Shown here in pieces: positions 46,460-55,091 of a stretch of DNA of 64,000 bases. The notes below the pieces were generated by a model that saw only the letters and a program-made list of their open reading frames with translations, searched no databases and was not told the DNA's origin. The DNA is taken from assembly GCA_964498585.1 (NCBI GenBank), contig CAZCHH010000002.1:41012-105011 (forward strand), read 5' to 3'. Each line of letters begins with the position of its first letter. Within the stretch, counting starts at the first letter, position 1. The translations under genes were made by a program, and so were the position numbers. The stretch comes from JAAYJM01 sp964498585. Lineage in GTDB: Bacteria > Bacteroidota > Ignavibacteria > Kapaibacteriales > UBA2268.

Positions 46460-48294
46460 TTTAAACCTGCCTCCATTTTTGAAATAACATCAGCTGCATA
46501 GTCGTAAAGATTTTTCATATTCTGGCTCTCCTGCGAAGGAGCAAAGCGAGCAAACTCACATTCATCAATGATTTTAAAATAATCGTTAAAAATATCTTCA
46601 TTTAAATTAAATTTTTGCAATTCAACGACTGCCTTATCCTTTGTTAAATCTGCAAGTGGAATGCTTAATTTGTCACTTAAATAGCCCCACAAAGCACGCG
46701 AGAGCGCTTCATAAAATCTCTTCTCATCAGCTTTGGAAAGGCATTTTTTCGATTGCTTTAAATGCTTGCGGGCAACTGAAGATGCTCGTTTATTACGAAG
46801 CAAAGCCCGGTTCCCCAAATCTTTTTTCTTCTTTGCCAAAAAGATTAGGAAGAAAATGAAAAGCGGTGCAGGTAAAAATGCAAAAATAAAGAAAGCTGTT
46901 CCAGCCCAAAATGAGTTTGATTCTTGCTTTATACTTGATTTTGGCGTTTTTATAAATAAAATATCTTTACCAATAAATTCTACATCTTCTTTGGTGGCGC
47001 CTGTAATGACGGGTGAAGAGCTCGTTCCACTGCCTTTTTCCACGTGTAAAATGTATTCGTCAGATTGATAATTTACATATTTTTTTTGATTTAAGTCAAA
47101 ATACGAAAAGCTAAGGGGAGCTATTTTATATTCACCTTCGCGCCTTGGAATGAGCAAATATTCAAATGTCTTTGTTCCGGAAACACCGCTTGCAGTAACA
47201 GAAGTGTTTTCACTTTGCTTTGGGTCGAAAGATTGAATATCGTTAGGTAAATTAAGTGGTGGTGGCGAAATTAGTTTTAAATTACCATTTCCTGAAACAG
47301 TAACCTTTAGAGAAACTGGCTCATTTGCCTTGGTTTGCGTCTTGTCTAAAGATGATGTAAATTTTAGAGAACCGACTGCACCAGTGAAATCGCTTGGCTT
47401 TGGCTCGGGTAATTTATTTACGGTAATCTTTTCACTTGTGGAATTAATTGTAATTGGAAAATTTTGGTATGTAGTCCACCAGCCGTCATTTACAGGAAGA
47501 GCAACGATATATTCCACCTCCAGAGGGTCAATAGTTAATTCACCAAATTGCTGTGGAATTAAAACTGTTTTTTTAATTTCTTTAGAATAAAAAGCAACAC
47601 CATTAACAGATTCGCGAGTAGCTGGACCAGTGCCTAAATCGACGTCATATTTCCAAAAGCCGGAAAGAGCCGGGTCTTTGGAAGATTTAATGCCGGCGAG
47701 TTGGACATCTGATTTATAATATAGTTTATATGTTGCTACAAGTTGTTCACCCTGATAGACATTCCGTTTAGAAACAGAGACTCGCATAAAAAGCTTATCT
47801 TTAAGATAATCAGAAACTTGTGTATTTGAGCTGCGTGGTCTGGGAGAATTACCTGCACCTTGGGACTGCTGCGATTGTGAAGAAGTGCTGCCTTTTTCAA
47901 CTGTAATAGACAACGAATTGGATTGAACTACTGAGCCGCTAACAGTCATTTTAGCTGGATTAATAGTGAATTTGCCCGGTTTGTCGCCCTGAAGCACGTA
48001 AGTATAGGAAACAGAACTTGACATCTGCCCGTTGATTATTTGGGTAGAACGCATAGTGCTGGGTCCCATCAACACGGAAAAGCCAGCAAAATCCGGCTGC
48101 CTGAAATTTGAACCATCGGCATTGGACAGCGTAAAAGTAACCTGAAAGCGTTCGCCAACCGATACCGGATTTTTACTCGTTGTGGCTGTGAAACTTACAT
48201 TGCCTGCATAAGAATTCATTGATAAAATTGCAAGCAAAATAAATAACGTAAAAACCGCTTTTATTCTTTCTTCACTATGAAAATATTTTTTCAT
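46456..48294 (-). CDS. batD: BatD-like protein
   Basis: 612 residues. A signal peptide (about 1-30) precedes periplasmic Ig-like beta domains (VSFTATTSKNPVSVGERFQVTFTLSNA at the N-terminus is the BatD/DUF2135-like opening). A transmembrane segment near residues 455-480 (FWAGTAFFIFAFLPAPLF...) and a cytoplasmic helical tail to 612 complete the BatD (oxygen tolerance) architecture. Its stop overlaps batE. batA, batB, batC and the MoxR ATPase that normally accompany these genes are absent here; upstream is a repeat-filled gap. Confidence 0.85.
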   Translation of the reverse strand: MKKYFHSEERIKAVFTLFILLAILSMNSYAGNVSFTATTSKNPVSVGERFQVTFTLSNADGSNFRQPDFAGFSVLMGPSTMRSTQIINGQMSSSVSYTYVLQGDKPGKFTINPAKMTVSGSVVQSNSLSITVEKGSTSSQSQQSQGAGNSPRPRSSNTQVSDYLKDKLFMRVSVSKRNVYQGEQLVATYKLYYKSDVQLAGIKSSKDPALSGFWKYDVDLGTGPATRESVNGVAFYSKEIKKTVLIPQQFGELTIDPLEVEYIVALPVNDGWWTTYQNFPITINSTSEKITVNKLPEPKPSDFTGAVGSLKFTSSLDKTQTKANEPVSLKVTVSGNGNLKLISPPPLNLPNDIQSFDPKQSENTSVTASGVSGTKTFEYLLIPRREGEYKIAPLSFSYFDLNQKKYVNYQSDEYILHVEKGSGTSSSPVITGATKEDVEFIGKDILFIKTPKSSIKQESNSFWAGTAFFIFAFLPAPLFIFFLIFLAKKKKDLGNRALLRNKRASSVARKHLKQSKKCLSKADEKRFYEALSRALWGYLSDKLSIPLADLTKDKAVVELQKFNLNEDIFNDYFKIIDECEFARFAPSQESQNMKNLYDYAADVISKMEAGLK

Positions 48295-48693
48295 ACTCTT
48301 TATTTAATTGAAAATACAACTTTCTTATTTTATGTAATTATTTTAAAATATATTTAGTTACAAATTATTTTTTTGTCATTCTAACGAATGTCAGAATCCA
48401 TCTTAAAAATCTGATTCATCACTTCGCCGTAATGGCATTATATGTTCTCTGCTTGCTGAATGCTATTTATTAGTCACATTCGCTACTATTCTACTTATCC
48501 CGTTAGGAATAAATTTCTATTTCATAAAATAATTTTTCTGACTATTATAATAACCTATACTTTTGGGCAATGAATAGTCCACACAAGCGGGAGACAAATC
48601 CTTATGGCATCTCCATTAAAATGAGAAATTGCTTTTTTGGTGATTCTAAATAACATTCTGCTAAAAAACAAACTTATCATTTATCATTAACAA
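48295..48693. repeat. Intergenic repeats (families A, B, I fragment)
   Basis: Family A at 48374-48404. A piece of the family I internal sequence is at 48482-48508 (GCTACTATTCTACTTATCCC...). A family B-like stretch is at about 48603-48656. AATTAATAATTAATAATTA (about 48696-48714) runs into the 3' end of the E1 gene. No gene. Confidence 0.55.
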
Positions 48694-50829
48694 TTAATAA
48701 TTAATAATTATCCTCGCTTCTCTTAATACATCTTCAGTATTTAAAATTGTTTCTTTTTCGTAACTCTTTGCGAACCCGACTGGGACTTCTTTTGAGCCAA
48801 CTCGTTTTACTGGTGCATCTAAATATTCAAATAGCTCAGAAACTATGAAAGCAGCAATTTCACCACCGAAACCGCCAGTTAATCTGTCTTCGTGAGCAAT
48901 TAAAACGCGGTTTGTTTTTTTAATTGAATTTGCAACAGTTTTCTTATCCCATGGAATAAGAGAGCGTAAATCAACAACTTCAACAGAATAACCATCTTTT
49001 TCAAGTTCTTTAGCAGCAAGTAAACTCCAATGAACCGCAGTGCCATAGCTTATAATCGTTAAATCTTTTCCTTCACGTCTTACTTTCGCTTTTCCGAATG
49101 GAATAAGAAAATCCTTTGGTGGAACAGAAGTGCCAGCGTTCTTATAGTTGTATAAAAATTTGGGTTCGAGAAACATAGTAACTCCGCGTGAACGAATTGC
49201 CGTCCGCATAAGTCCAATGGCGTCATCAGCAAAAGCCGGCGTTACTATTCTAATACCGGGAAGAGTTGCAAATGTAGCTTCAAGGTTTTGTGAGTGGTAA
49301 AGCCCGCCTTGGATATTTCCACCGCTTGCTAATCTAATAACAATATTTGGAGAAAACTGCCCTTTTGTCCGCCAGTAATCGTGGGAACATTCAACGAGTT
49401 GCTCCATTGCGGGCCAGAAATAATCGGCAAATTCAGCTCCTTCGATTACAACACGAACGTCATCACGATACCTACAAAAACCGTTTGCTGTTCCAACAAT
49501 ATTGTCTTCTGCGATTGGTGAATTGAAAATGCGTTCATTACCAAATTCGTGCAACATTCCTTTGCATACATTGAAAACACCATTTTTATTTTTTGAAGCA
49601 ACGTCCTGTCCCCAAAGGAATGTATTCGGATTCAGACGAAATTCTTCTTTCAAAGTAGTATTTAGTGCTTCAAGGTATGAAATATGCCTGTTGTCTTCGC
49701 GTTCTTCATACTGGCTCTGCTCTGGTCTTATTTCAATCGGCTCTGGTAAAATGAATTTAGGATATGATTTTCCATCAGCATCAGGAGCAGCTTCTGCTTT
49801 GTCGGCTGCCAGAAAAATTATTTCCTTATTTTCATTCTCTAACTTTTGTAATTCTTCTTCAGTTATGATATTACGATTTAGCAAATGATAGCGGAACTGG
49901 AGCATTGGGTCGCGGCGTGCAGCGTCATCTATTTCTTCTTGGGTGCGGTAAAGAGTGTGCGGGTCTGAATTGGAATGAGAGCCAATCCGGTCGCAATCAG
50001 CGTGAACAAATGCCGGTCCTTGACCAGAATGAATATATTTTATTGCTTCCTGAATAGCGCGGTAGGAATCGAATGGGTCGCGTCCATCACAATTAATTAT
50101 TTTTAAATTTTTGAATCCAATGTAATTTTCTGATATTATTTGATTTGCAGTCTGCTCGTGAAGAGGAACAGATATTCCGTATTTATTATTTTGAATAACG
50201 AAAAGTGCTGGAAGAACTTCAAGAGTAACGCAGTTCAGTGCTTCCCAGAAGTAACCCTCTGAGCAGGCAGATTCACCACTTGAATAAATAGCAATTTCGT
50301 CACCTTTGAATTTCTTTATAGCACGGGCAGTGCCTGCAACGTGCTGAGAATGATTGCCAGTGCAGGAGGATACGTTTTGAATACGGATTGATGGTTTTGC
50401 AAAGTGGTTGCTCATATGCCGTCCGCCACCCGCTACGTCTGTATCTTTGCTTAATCCGTTTAATATTATTTCTTCTACTGAAATTCCTGCAGCAAGGGAG
50501 GTGAGCATATCTCTGTAATAAGGAAAAAGGAAGTCCTTGCCTTGACGGAAGCTAAGCCCGAGAGCGAGTTGGATACCATCATGTCCTGCAAAAGGTGCGT
50601 GATAAGACCAGCCCTTTGCCATTTTCAGATAAAGTGCTGCTTTCTCGTCAAGCCGTCTTCCAAGGTTTAGCAATTTATACCATTCGATAATTGTTTCCTT
50701 GGAAAAACCAGTGAAATCAAATTTTGAAGAAAGCTCAATTTCACGTTCCTTATTCAAATAAGTGATTTTTACTCGTTGGATTTCTATATTCTTTTCATCA
50801 ATTTGACTATTGCTTATATTTTTAGCCAT
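48694..50829 (-). CDS. Fused 2-oxoacid (branched-chain) dehydrogenase E1 alpha/beta
   Basis: 711 residues: the alpha chain (about 30-365) fused to the beta chain (about 385-711). The alpha part has the thiamine-diphosphate motif region SGESACSEGYFWEALN ... NNKYGIS, where the usual GDG is GES. The beta part shows DVASKNKNGVFNV, SPIAEDNIVGTANGF, EGAEFADYFWPAMEQ and LIAHEDRLTGGFGGE. It decarboxylates a 2-oxo acid, probably branched-chain, and passes the acyl group to E2. E2 and E3 genes are not near. It lies 12 bases after a MEMO-family gene on the same strand, so both are probably in one mRNA. Confidence 0.88.
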   Translation of the reverse strand: MAKNISNSQIDEKNIEIQRVKITYLNKEREIELSSKFDFTGFSKETIIEWYKLLNLGRRLDEKAALYLKMAKGWSYHAPFAGHDGIQLALGLSFRQGKDFLFPYYRDMLTSLAAGISVEEIILNGLSKDTDVAGGGRHMSNHFAKPSIRIQNVSSCTGNHSQHVAGTARAIKKFKGDEIAIYSSGESACSEGYFWEALNCVTLEVLPALFVIQNNKYGISVPLHEQTANQIISENYIGFKNLKIINCDGRDPFDSYRAIQEAIKYIHSGQGPAFVHADCDRIGSHSNSDPHTLYRTQEEIDDAARRDPMLQFRYHLLNRNIITEEELQKLENENKEIIFLAADKAEAAPDADGKSYPKFILPEPIEIRPEQSQYEEREDNRHISYLEALNTTLKEEFRLNPNTFLWGQDVASKNKNGVFNVCKGMLHEFGNERIFNSPIAEDNIVGTANGFCRYRDDVRVVIEGAEFADYFWPAMEQLVECSHDYWRTKGQFSPNIVIRLASGGNIQGGLYHSQNLEATFATLPGIRIVTPAFADDAIGLMRTAIRSRGVTMFLEPKFLYNYKNAGTSVPPKDFLIPFGKAKVRREGKDLTIISYGTAVHWSLLAAKELEKDGYSVEVVDLRSLIPWDKKTVANSIKKTNRVLIAHEDRLTGGFGGEIAAFIVSELFEYLDAPVKRVGSKEVPVGFAKSYEKETILNTEDVLREARIIINY

Positions 50830-50841
50830 AAAGCTCTCCGA

Positions 50842-52065
50842 TTATTCATAAAAAGATAAACTCGCAAATGAAACAGCGGATTTCGTTGCTATTTCGTTCC
50901 ATTGTTCGTATTTAAGGAAATGCCCTTTGCTGGGGCTTGCGGTATGTAGCATTGCATAAATGGGTGACAAACCGCAAATTTTTCTCTTGTCTTTTGCTTC
51001 AGTTACCAGTTTGAAAAAAGCATCGTGATTGCAATTTTCTAATTGATTTATTAAATCCATATCTTCATTCTTAACGTTTTCAAGCACTTGCGTAGCATCG
51101 AAATTATCGCCGAATTTTCTACCGATATGAGCAAAATCAGCACTTGCAATAAATACTGCTTTTCTGCCTAATGCTTCAATTCCCTGCTTCAATTTATCAA
51201 TAAAATCTACAAATTTTCGCTCGCTATTTGGTAACGTATTATCTCTAATAAAGTTATGAAAAGACCCACAAAGAACGGGTAAAATCTTAAATCCCTTATC
51301 TGCAAATAAATGTTTTAATATAACTGCCTGCAATTCAATAGAATGATCGTTCCTGTGCGATAAATCATCAATGGTAATTCGGGGCATTCTATCTCGCTGC
51401 ATAAAGCTAATCAGTTCTTTATCATTTTCTACCAGTCCGAGTGGCGTCTCAAAATCCTTTTTTGTCAGCATAAACAAATCGCTATTTCCGTAATGCGATG
51501 TTCCGAATATGACGAAAAGGTCGGCATCTGTATTTTTAATTGCGTTATATGCAGTAGCATAAGTGGAATTTGCCTGAGCTCCGATGTTGAAATCTATGTG
51601 GGGAACGATAATTGCTTTTGCAGTTTTGTTGGTATTTGTTTCTTCTTTGCAATCAAGAAGTTTGTCTAACGATTCTTTAAGTTGAGCGTATTCAAGAGGA
51701 TAAGTAGAACCACCGCAAACGTAATTTCGTTTTGGGGATTCCAAATATTTGTCAATGTCGTATTTTCGCCAGAAAAAGCGTGGAGTTTCGAGAAAGCAGT
51801 ATTCATCAAGATGCTTGAACAGTTCAAGGAAGAAAGAATCATCAAAATCTAAGTTCAATGTTTCAGAAACAGTTTTATTTAGTTCATTTATAGAAAGTTC
51901 GCCATTCAGCAATTTTAGTATATCCAGAAAGAAACCGGGCAGATAAACCGGCCGGTCTGCATAAGCGCTTGGGTCGAATAAGACAATATGCCTGCCGTTT
52001 ACTTCATCTTCCACAAAATCGAAAACGATGTCGTTTCTTAACTTTGGTATTATTAAATCATTCAT
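50842..52065 (-). CDS. MEMO1-family (AmmeMemoRadiSam system B) protein with N-terminal extension
   Basis: 407 residues. The MEMO1 core (about 145-405) has the metal-site blocks KAIIVPHIDFNIGA, FGTSHYG, SHRNDHSIELQAV, IASADFAHIGRKFGD and KRKICGLSPIYAML. These hold the His/His/Cys metal ligands of the family. The first about 130 residues (VLFDPSAYADRPVYLPG; LNELNKTVSETLNLDFDDSF-type helix region) are an added domain resembling a small winged-helix or PqqD-like unit; that reading is uncertain. AMMECR1 and radical SAM partners of the system are not near. It starts the operon with the fused E1. Confidence 0.88.
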   Translation of the reverse strand: MNDLIIPKLRNDIVFDFVEDEVNGRHIVLFDPSAYADRPVYLPGFFLDILKLLNGELSINELNKTVSETLNLDFDDSFFLELFKHLDEYCFLETPRFFWRKYDIDKYLESPKRNYVCGGSTYPLEYAQLKESLDKLLDCKEETNTNKTAKAIIVPHIDFNIGAQANSTYATAYNAIKNTDADLFVIFGTSHYGNSDLFMLTKKDFETPLGLVENDKELISFMQRDRMPRITIDDLSHRNDHSIELQAVILKHLFADKGFKILPVLCGSFHNFIRDNTLPNSERKFVDFIDKLKQGIEALGRKAVFIASADFAHIGRKFGDNFDATQVLENVKNEDMDLINQLENCNHDAFFKLVTEAKDKRKICGLSPIYAMLHTASPSKGHFLKYEQWNEIATKSAVSFASLSFYE

Positions 52066-52092
52066 CTTAACTCCTTAAATTTTTTTATACGT

Positions 52093-52222
52093 TTTACACC
52101 TCCCCTGCCCCTCCTTTTTAGGAGGGGAATAAGAACAGCCCCGTGTTTTTGCTTTCCCCTCCTAAAAAGGAGTTAAACCTTTTCTTATCCCCCTCCTAAA
52201 AAGGAGGGGTTAGGGGAGGTGT
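52093..52222. repeat. Family G GC-rich inverted-repeat element, copy 1
   Basis: It runs from TTTACACCTCCCCTGCCCCT to GGTTAGGGGAGGTG. The left arm (about 52095-52128) and right arm (about 52188-52222) are inverted copies, each of which is itself a hairpin (CCCCTCCTTTTTAGGAGGGG). The right arm encodes the last residues of the DUF559 protein. It is far richer in G and C than the surroundings. Confidence 0.75.
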
Positions 52223-52585
52223 ATCTTTCTCTATTTCGAAAATTATTCCTTTTAATCTCTTCTCTATCATATTGCTATTTCCAATCACTTCATCGTCTGT
52301 AAATCTTACTATTCTTAAACCTAAACTTTCAGCATATTCATCTTTATTTAAATCATTGTTTTTAACGTCGTTATCTAAATGCGTAATTCCATCTATTTCA
52401 ATTACTAATTTTAATTTATGGCAATAAAAATCATATATATAATTACCTATTGGTTTTTGTCGGTGAAAGTCATAGCCCAAATTGTCATTTCTTACAATTT
52501 GCCAAAATATCTTTTCAGCATAAGTTTGATTTTTTCTTAATTTCTTTGCTAAATCAGTTAATTTGCTATTGTAGTAAATAAGCAT
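52196..52585 (-). CDS. DUF559 endonuclease-like protein ending inside a repeat element
   Basis: 129 residues with the Vsr/DUF559 PD-(D/E)XK layout: an N-terminal helix with Arg/Lys (LAKKLRKNQTYAEKIFW), then Asp52 (YIYDFYCHKL), Glu63-x-Asp65 (LVIEIDG), His69, and a second strand LRIVRFTDDEVI. The last nine residues (DTPPLTPPF) are encoded by the right arm of the family G element. The gene lies exactly between two copies of this element: its 5' end is about 33 bases from copy 2. Function is inferred from family: a nuclease of the very-short-patch-repair fold. Confidence 0.8.
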   Translation of the reverse strand: MLIYYNSKLTDLAKKLRKNQTYAEKIFWQIVRNDNLGYDFHRQKPIGNYIYDFYCHKLKLVIEIDGITHLDNDVKNNDLNKDEYAESLGLRIVRFTDDEVIGNSNMIEKRLKGIIFEIEKDTPPLTPPF

Positions 52586-52617
52586 CTTAAATCTTACGTT
52601 TGTATTTAAAAACCTTT

Positions 52618-52737
52618 TTACACCTCCCCTGCCCCTCCTTTTTAGGAGGGGAAAGACATTTTCTTATTATCTCCATTTTTAGAAAAAAAGACCTTTCTTA
52701 TTCCCCTCCTAATAAGGAGGGGTTAGGGGAGGTGTAT
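52618..52737. repeat. Family G element, copy 2
   Basis: Same orientation as copy 1, with left arm about 52619-52652 and right arm about 52700-52737. The 27 bases after its right arm (52738-52764, TATCTTTCTCTATTTCGAAA...) repeat the 3' coding sequence of the DUF559 gene found at 52222-52251. Confidence 0.75.
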
Positions 52738-52814
52738 CTTTCTCTATTTCGAAAATTATTCCTTTGTAATTTTTCTATCGAATTACAAACTTTAATGTTC
52801 CAATTTTATTAAAA

Positions 52815-53771
52815 TTATAATTTATCATTTAAAAATTTTGTAAATATTTCCATTTCTTTAATATCCTTTATAAAAATTTCGTATCTTTCTGAACCTAAAC
52901 TGCCTTTCTTCTTTTGTTCAGGTCTGATGCGGTCTTCAGTTTCAATTTCTTTCAATGAAGTAACATCAATATTTGTATTAATTTGTAAAATCATTTTTCT
53001 ACCTGTTTTTCCACCATAACCAATTGCTGAAAAAGTATGTTTGTTAAAAATAATTTTCATTTTAGATTGTTGTGGTTCTATTGTAACTTCGGATTTATTT
53101 TTAAGAAAATTATAAAAAAAAGTAAACGCCTCTTTTGCTTTTGGTTTTAAATTAAAATATCTATCTATTTCATATAAATCAGGGTCTTGCTGAATCAGAG
53201 AACCAATTTGTTTTATCTTTTTGGTGTTTACTGCTTCGATTTTTATATCGTCAGGATCATTATTAATGTAATCAATAAATATTAAATTATCTTCAAACCA
53301 AAAATATTTAATTAAAGTAATAAAGTTCTCTTTTAATTTTTTTACTCTTTCAATTTGTGTTAAACTGAATTTTTTAGCAATTAAAATAATTTCAACTTGG
53401 TTTTGATTTATTTCTAGATATTTTGGTAATGAAATATTATATTTTTGAGTAGTTTGTAAATATACATCTGAAAAATATTCCTGTATAAAATCTTTATAAT
53501 CAGATGCTTGGTCTGTAATGTTTTTATCAAACTCTTTTTTTAGTTCAAAAACAACAAATCTTTTATATTCTGGATTATAAGCAAAAATATCAATTCTACC
53601 ATTGGTTCCAATTGTTCTGACATTGCCTTTAAGCGGATATTCACTTGCTATAAAGGTAAGTTTAGGAAATAAAGAATTCCAATTATCACAAATAAATTTA
53701 TTTAATTCAATTTCAGGCTTGTCTATTTGCAATAAAAACTTTTTATTTTGATTTGAAAATAGTTTAGGCAT
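52815..53771 (-). CDS. PD-(D/E)XK nuclease-like protein (DUF91/NucS-like)
   Basis: 318 residues. A nuclease-type core near the N-terminus has Asp61 in GTNGRIDIFAYNP and Glu76-x-Lys78 in FVVFELKKE, followed by a conserved ITDQASDYKDFI helix, the pattern of the NucS/DUF91 and related PD-(D/E)XK groups. The C-terminal half (about 190-318) is a separate alpha/beta domain with a DUF5655-like ending (SLGSERYEIFIKDI.E). It starts 12 bases after the stop of a 52-residue small gene on the same strand, forming a two-gene unit. It has family G elements on both sides. The role (repair, restriction or mobile-element) is not known. Confidence 0.7.
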   Translation of the reverse strand: MPKLFSNQNKKFLLQIDKPEIELNKFICDNWNSLFPKLTFIASEYPLKGNVRTIGTNGRIDIFAYNPEYKRFVVFELKKEFDKNITDQASDYKDFIQEYFSDVYLQTTQKYNISLPKYLEINQNQVEIILIAKKFSLTQIERVKKLKENFITLIKYFWFEDNLIFIDYINNDPDDIKIEAVNTKKIKQIGSLIQQDPDLYEIDRYFNLKPKAKEAFTFFYNFLKNKSEVTIEPQQSKMKIIFNKHTFSAIGYGGKTGRKMILQINTNIDVTSLKEIETEDRIRPEQKKKGSLGSERYEIFIKDIKEMEIFTKFLNDKL

Positions 53772-53782
53772 TTCTTTAAAAT

Positions 53783-53941
53783 TTAATTATTTTTTAAAAT
53801 TTTTATTATTTCTGTTCCTATAACTCTGAATTTATCTAAATCTTCAATAGTCCAATTTTCAATTTCATATAAATCTTCAAAACTTTTAATAAGTTCCTGC
53901 ATTTTGATGACTTCTTTTTCTTTGAATATTAATGTTTTCAT
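53783..53941 (-). CDS. Small 52-residue protein upstream of the nuclease gene
   Basis: ATG at 53941, TAA at 53783. The sequence begins MKTLIFKEKEVIKMQELIK and continues with an acidic helix (SFEDLYEIENWTIEDLDKF) and a basic tail. It is the right size and spacing (12 bases, same strand) to be translated with the NucS-like gene. No domain is recognised. An antitoxin- or inhibitor-like partner is conceivable, but nothing in the sequence shows it. A second Met at residue 14 is an alternative start. Confidence 0.5.
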   Translation of the reverse strand: MKTLIFKEKEVIKMQELIKSFEDLYEIENWTIEDLDKFRVIGTEIIKILKNN

Positions 53942-54001
53942 TGATTTTATTATTTTTTATATTCTCTGCAAAATTAATAAATATTTCTATAAATAGCTTT
54001 T

Positions 54002-54437
54002 TACACCTCCCCTGCCCCTCCTTTTTAGGAGGGGAAAGACCTTTTCTTATCCCCCTCATAAAAAGGCTAACGATTATACACATCTTTAAAACGTGCTGCT
54101 ACTCTACTTATCCCGTTAGGGATATAATATTTGTAACCATTCGTTTTTTAGTGCCTTTTTATTCCGTAGGAATTAAATATATAAGTGCTTTTTTAATATA
54201 TAATCCCTACGGGATAAGCATAGTCAAGGGTTATTCTTGTTACAAATATATAATTCCTACGGAATATATTTTCAAGATACTGTTTCTTTTTTTCTCCCTT
54301 TTATACAAGAACTAATATTTGTGTATAATCGTTAGCCATTTTAGGAGGGGAAAGACCTTTTCTTATTATCTCCATTTTTTAGGAAAAGAAAGACCTTTCT
54401 TATCCCCCTCCTAAAAAAGAGGGGTTAGGGGAGCTGT
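54002..54437. repeat. Family G element, copy 3, interrupted by family I
   Basis: Left arm 54002-54035. The next hairpin is split: CCCCCTCATAAAAA ends at 54064 and ATTTTAGGAGGGG resumes at 54338. The right arm is about 54403-54437. The bases just after it (TATTTTTTTCTATTT) are a degraded version of the DUF559 3' end found next to copies 1 and 2. Confidence 0.65.
54065..54337. mobile_element. 273-bp MITE-like element with 18-bp terminal inverted repeats (family I)
   Basis: The ends GGCTAACGATTATACACA (54065-54082) and TGTGTATAATCGTTAGCC (54320-54337) are exact inverted repeats. The interior has no long reading frame but four short palindromes, about 40-50 bases apart, built on CCGTTAGGG / CCGTAGG / CCCTACGGG / CCTACGG. 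It sits inside a family G hairpin. A second copy enters at 63895. Inverted relatives of the interior are near 1771 and 48482. Confidence 0.75.
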
Positions 54438-54707
54438 ATTTTTTTCTATTTACCACTTTTCTACATTTTAAATTAATTTTTTATAACGCACGCTAAATAT
54501 AACAAAGAAAGTTCAGGCAATCACTATAAAATACAGAACAAACCACAAATAATCATATTTGGAACGAACTTCTTTTTTAAATAATTCGATTTAAATCACC
54601 CCACACTACGGGATATATTTCGAAGATATTGCTCCTTTTTGATTCCCTTTAAAAAAGAACTAACATACATTAAAAAAAATTGTAATTATTCTTATTTCTT
54701 AAAAAAA

Positions 54708-55091
54708 CTAAAGAACAGTTTCCTTTTGCACTAACTTCATAGTTTGGTAGAAATTTCTTAGTAAATCTCTCATAAGTATAGACAAATTAATTTTGTTTTC
54801 TTTTGCCCATTCTTTTATTTCAGAGTCAATTGTTTGTTCTTCTGATTCAACTAATTTTAATTTGCCTGTTATCAAATCTTCTTCTGTTATTTCAGGTATA
54901 TCACTGCAATCAATATTTTCATCATCATAAAAAACCCTATCTTTTGGTATTCTTATACCATTCTTATTAAATAATGCAACAAATTGAACAGGTATCAAAT
55001 CATTACTGATATCAATATCATTAGAAGAAATTCTTTGTCCGGATCCTAAAATATTGACAGCATCTTTCCAATATATTTTATTTATATTCAT
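54708..55091 (-). CDS. Putative antitoxin of the BrnT pair
   Basis: 127 residues starting at ATG 55091, which has a strong GGAGGAAAT site directly upstream. A longer frame from 55136 is less likely. The C-terminal part (SEIKEWAKENKINLSILMRDLLRNFYQ) is a ribbon-helix-helix-like helical segment, as in many antitoxins. The N-terminal and central parts do not match BrnA, the usual partner. It overlaps the brnT stop by 14 bases, the reverse of the usual gap. It presumably neutralises BrnT, but the family is not the standard one. Confidence 0.7.
   Translation of the reverse strand: MNINKIYWKDAVNILGSGQRISSNDIDISNDLIPVQFVALFNKNGIRIPKDRVFYDDENIDCSDIPEITEEDLITGKLKLVESEEQTIDSEIKEWAKENKINLSILMRDLLRNFYQTMKLVQKETVL

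Larger units (their letters stand above)
53942..54707. repeat. Repeat-rich intergenic region with nested mobile-element-like unit
   Basis: No gene. It holds family G copy 3 (54002-54437), split by the family I element (54065-54337), then AT-rich DNA. Another CACTACGGGATATATTTCGA stretch (about 54603) resembles the family I interior. Confidence 0.65.

Noticed and set aside
50842..52065. Complete AmmeMemoRadiSam module
   Set aside because: Only the MEMO component is present; AMMECR1 and radical SAM genes are not in the window.
52600..52812. 70-codon plus-strand frame opposite the DUF559 upstream region
   Set aside because: It consists of family G copy 2 (LHLPCPSFLGGE is the translated hairpin), so it is a repeat by-product.
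53886..54315. Open frames of 65-127 codons on both strands through the GC-rich repeats
   Set aside because: They are built largely from family G and family I repeat sequence, lack ribosome sites and have no protein-like composition.
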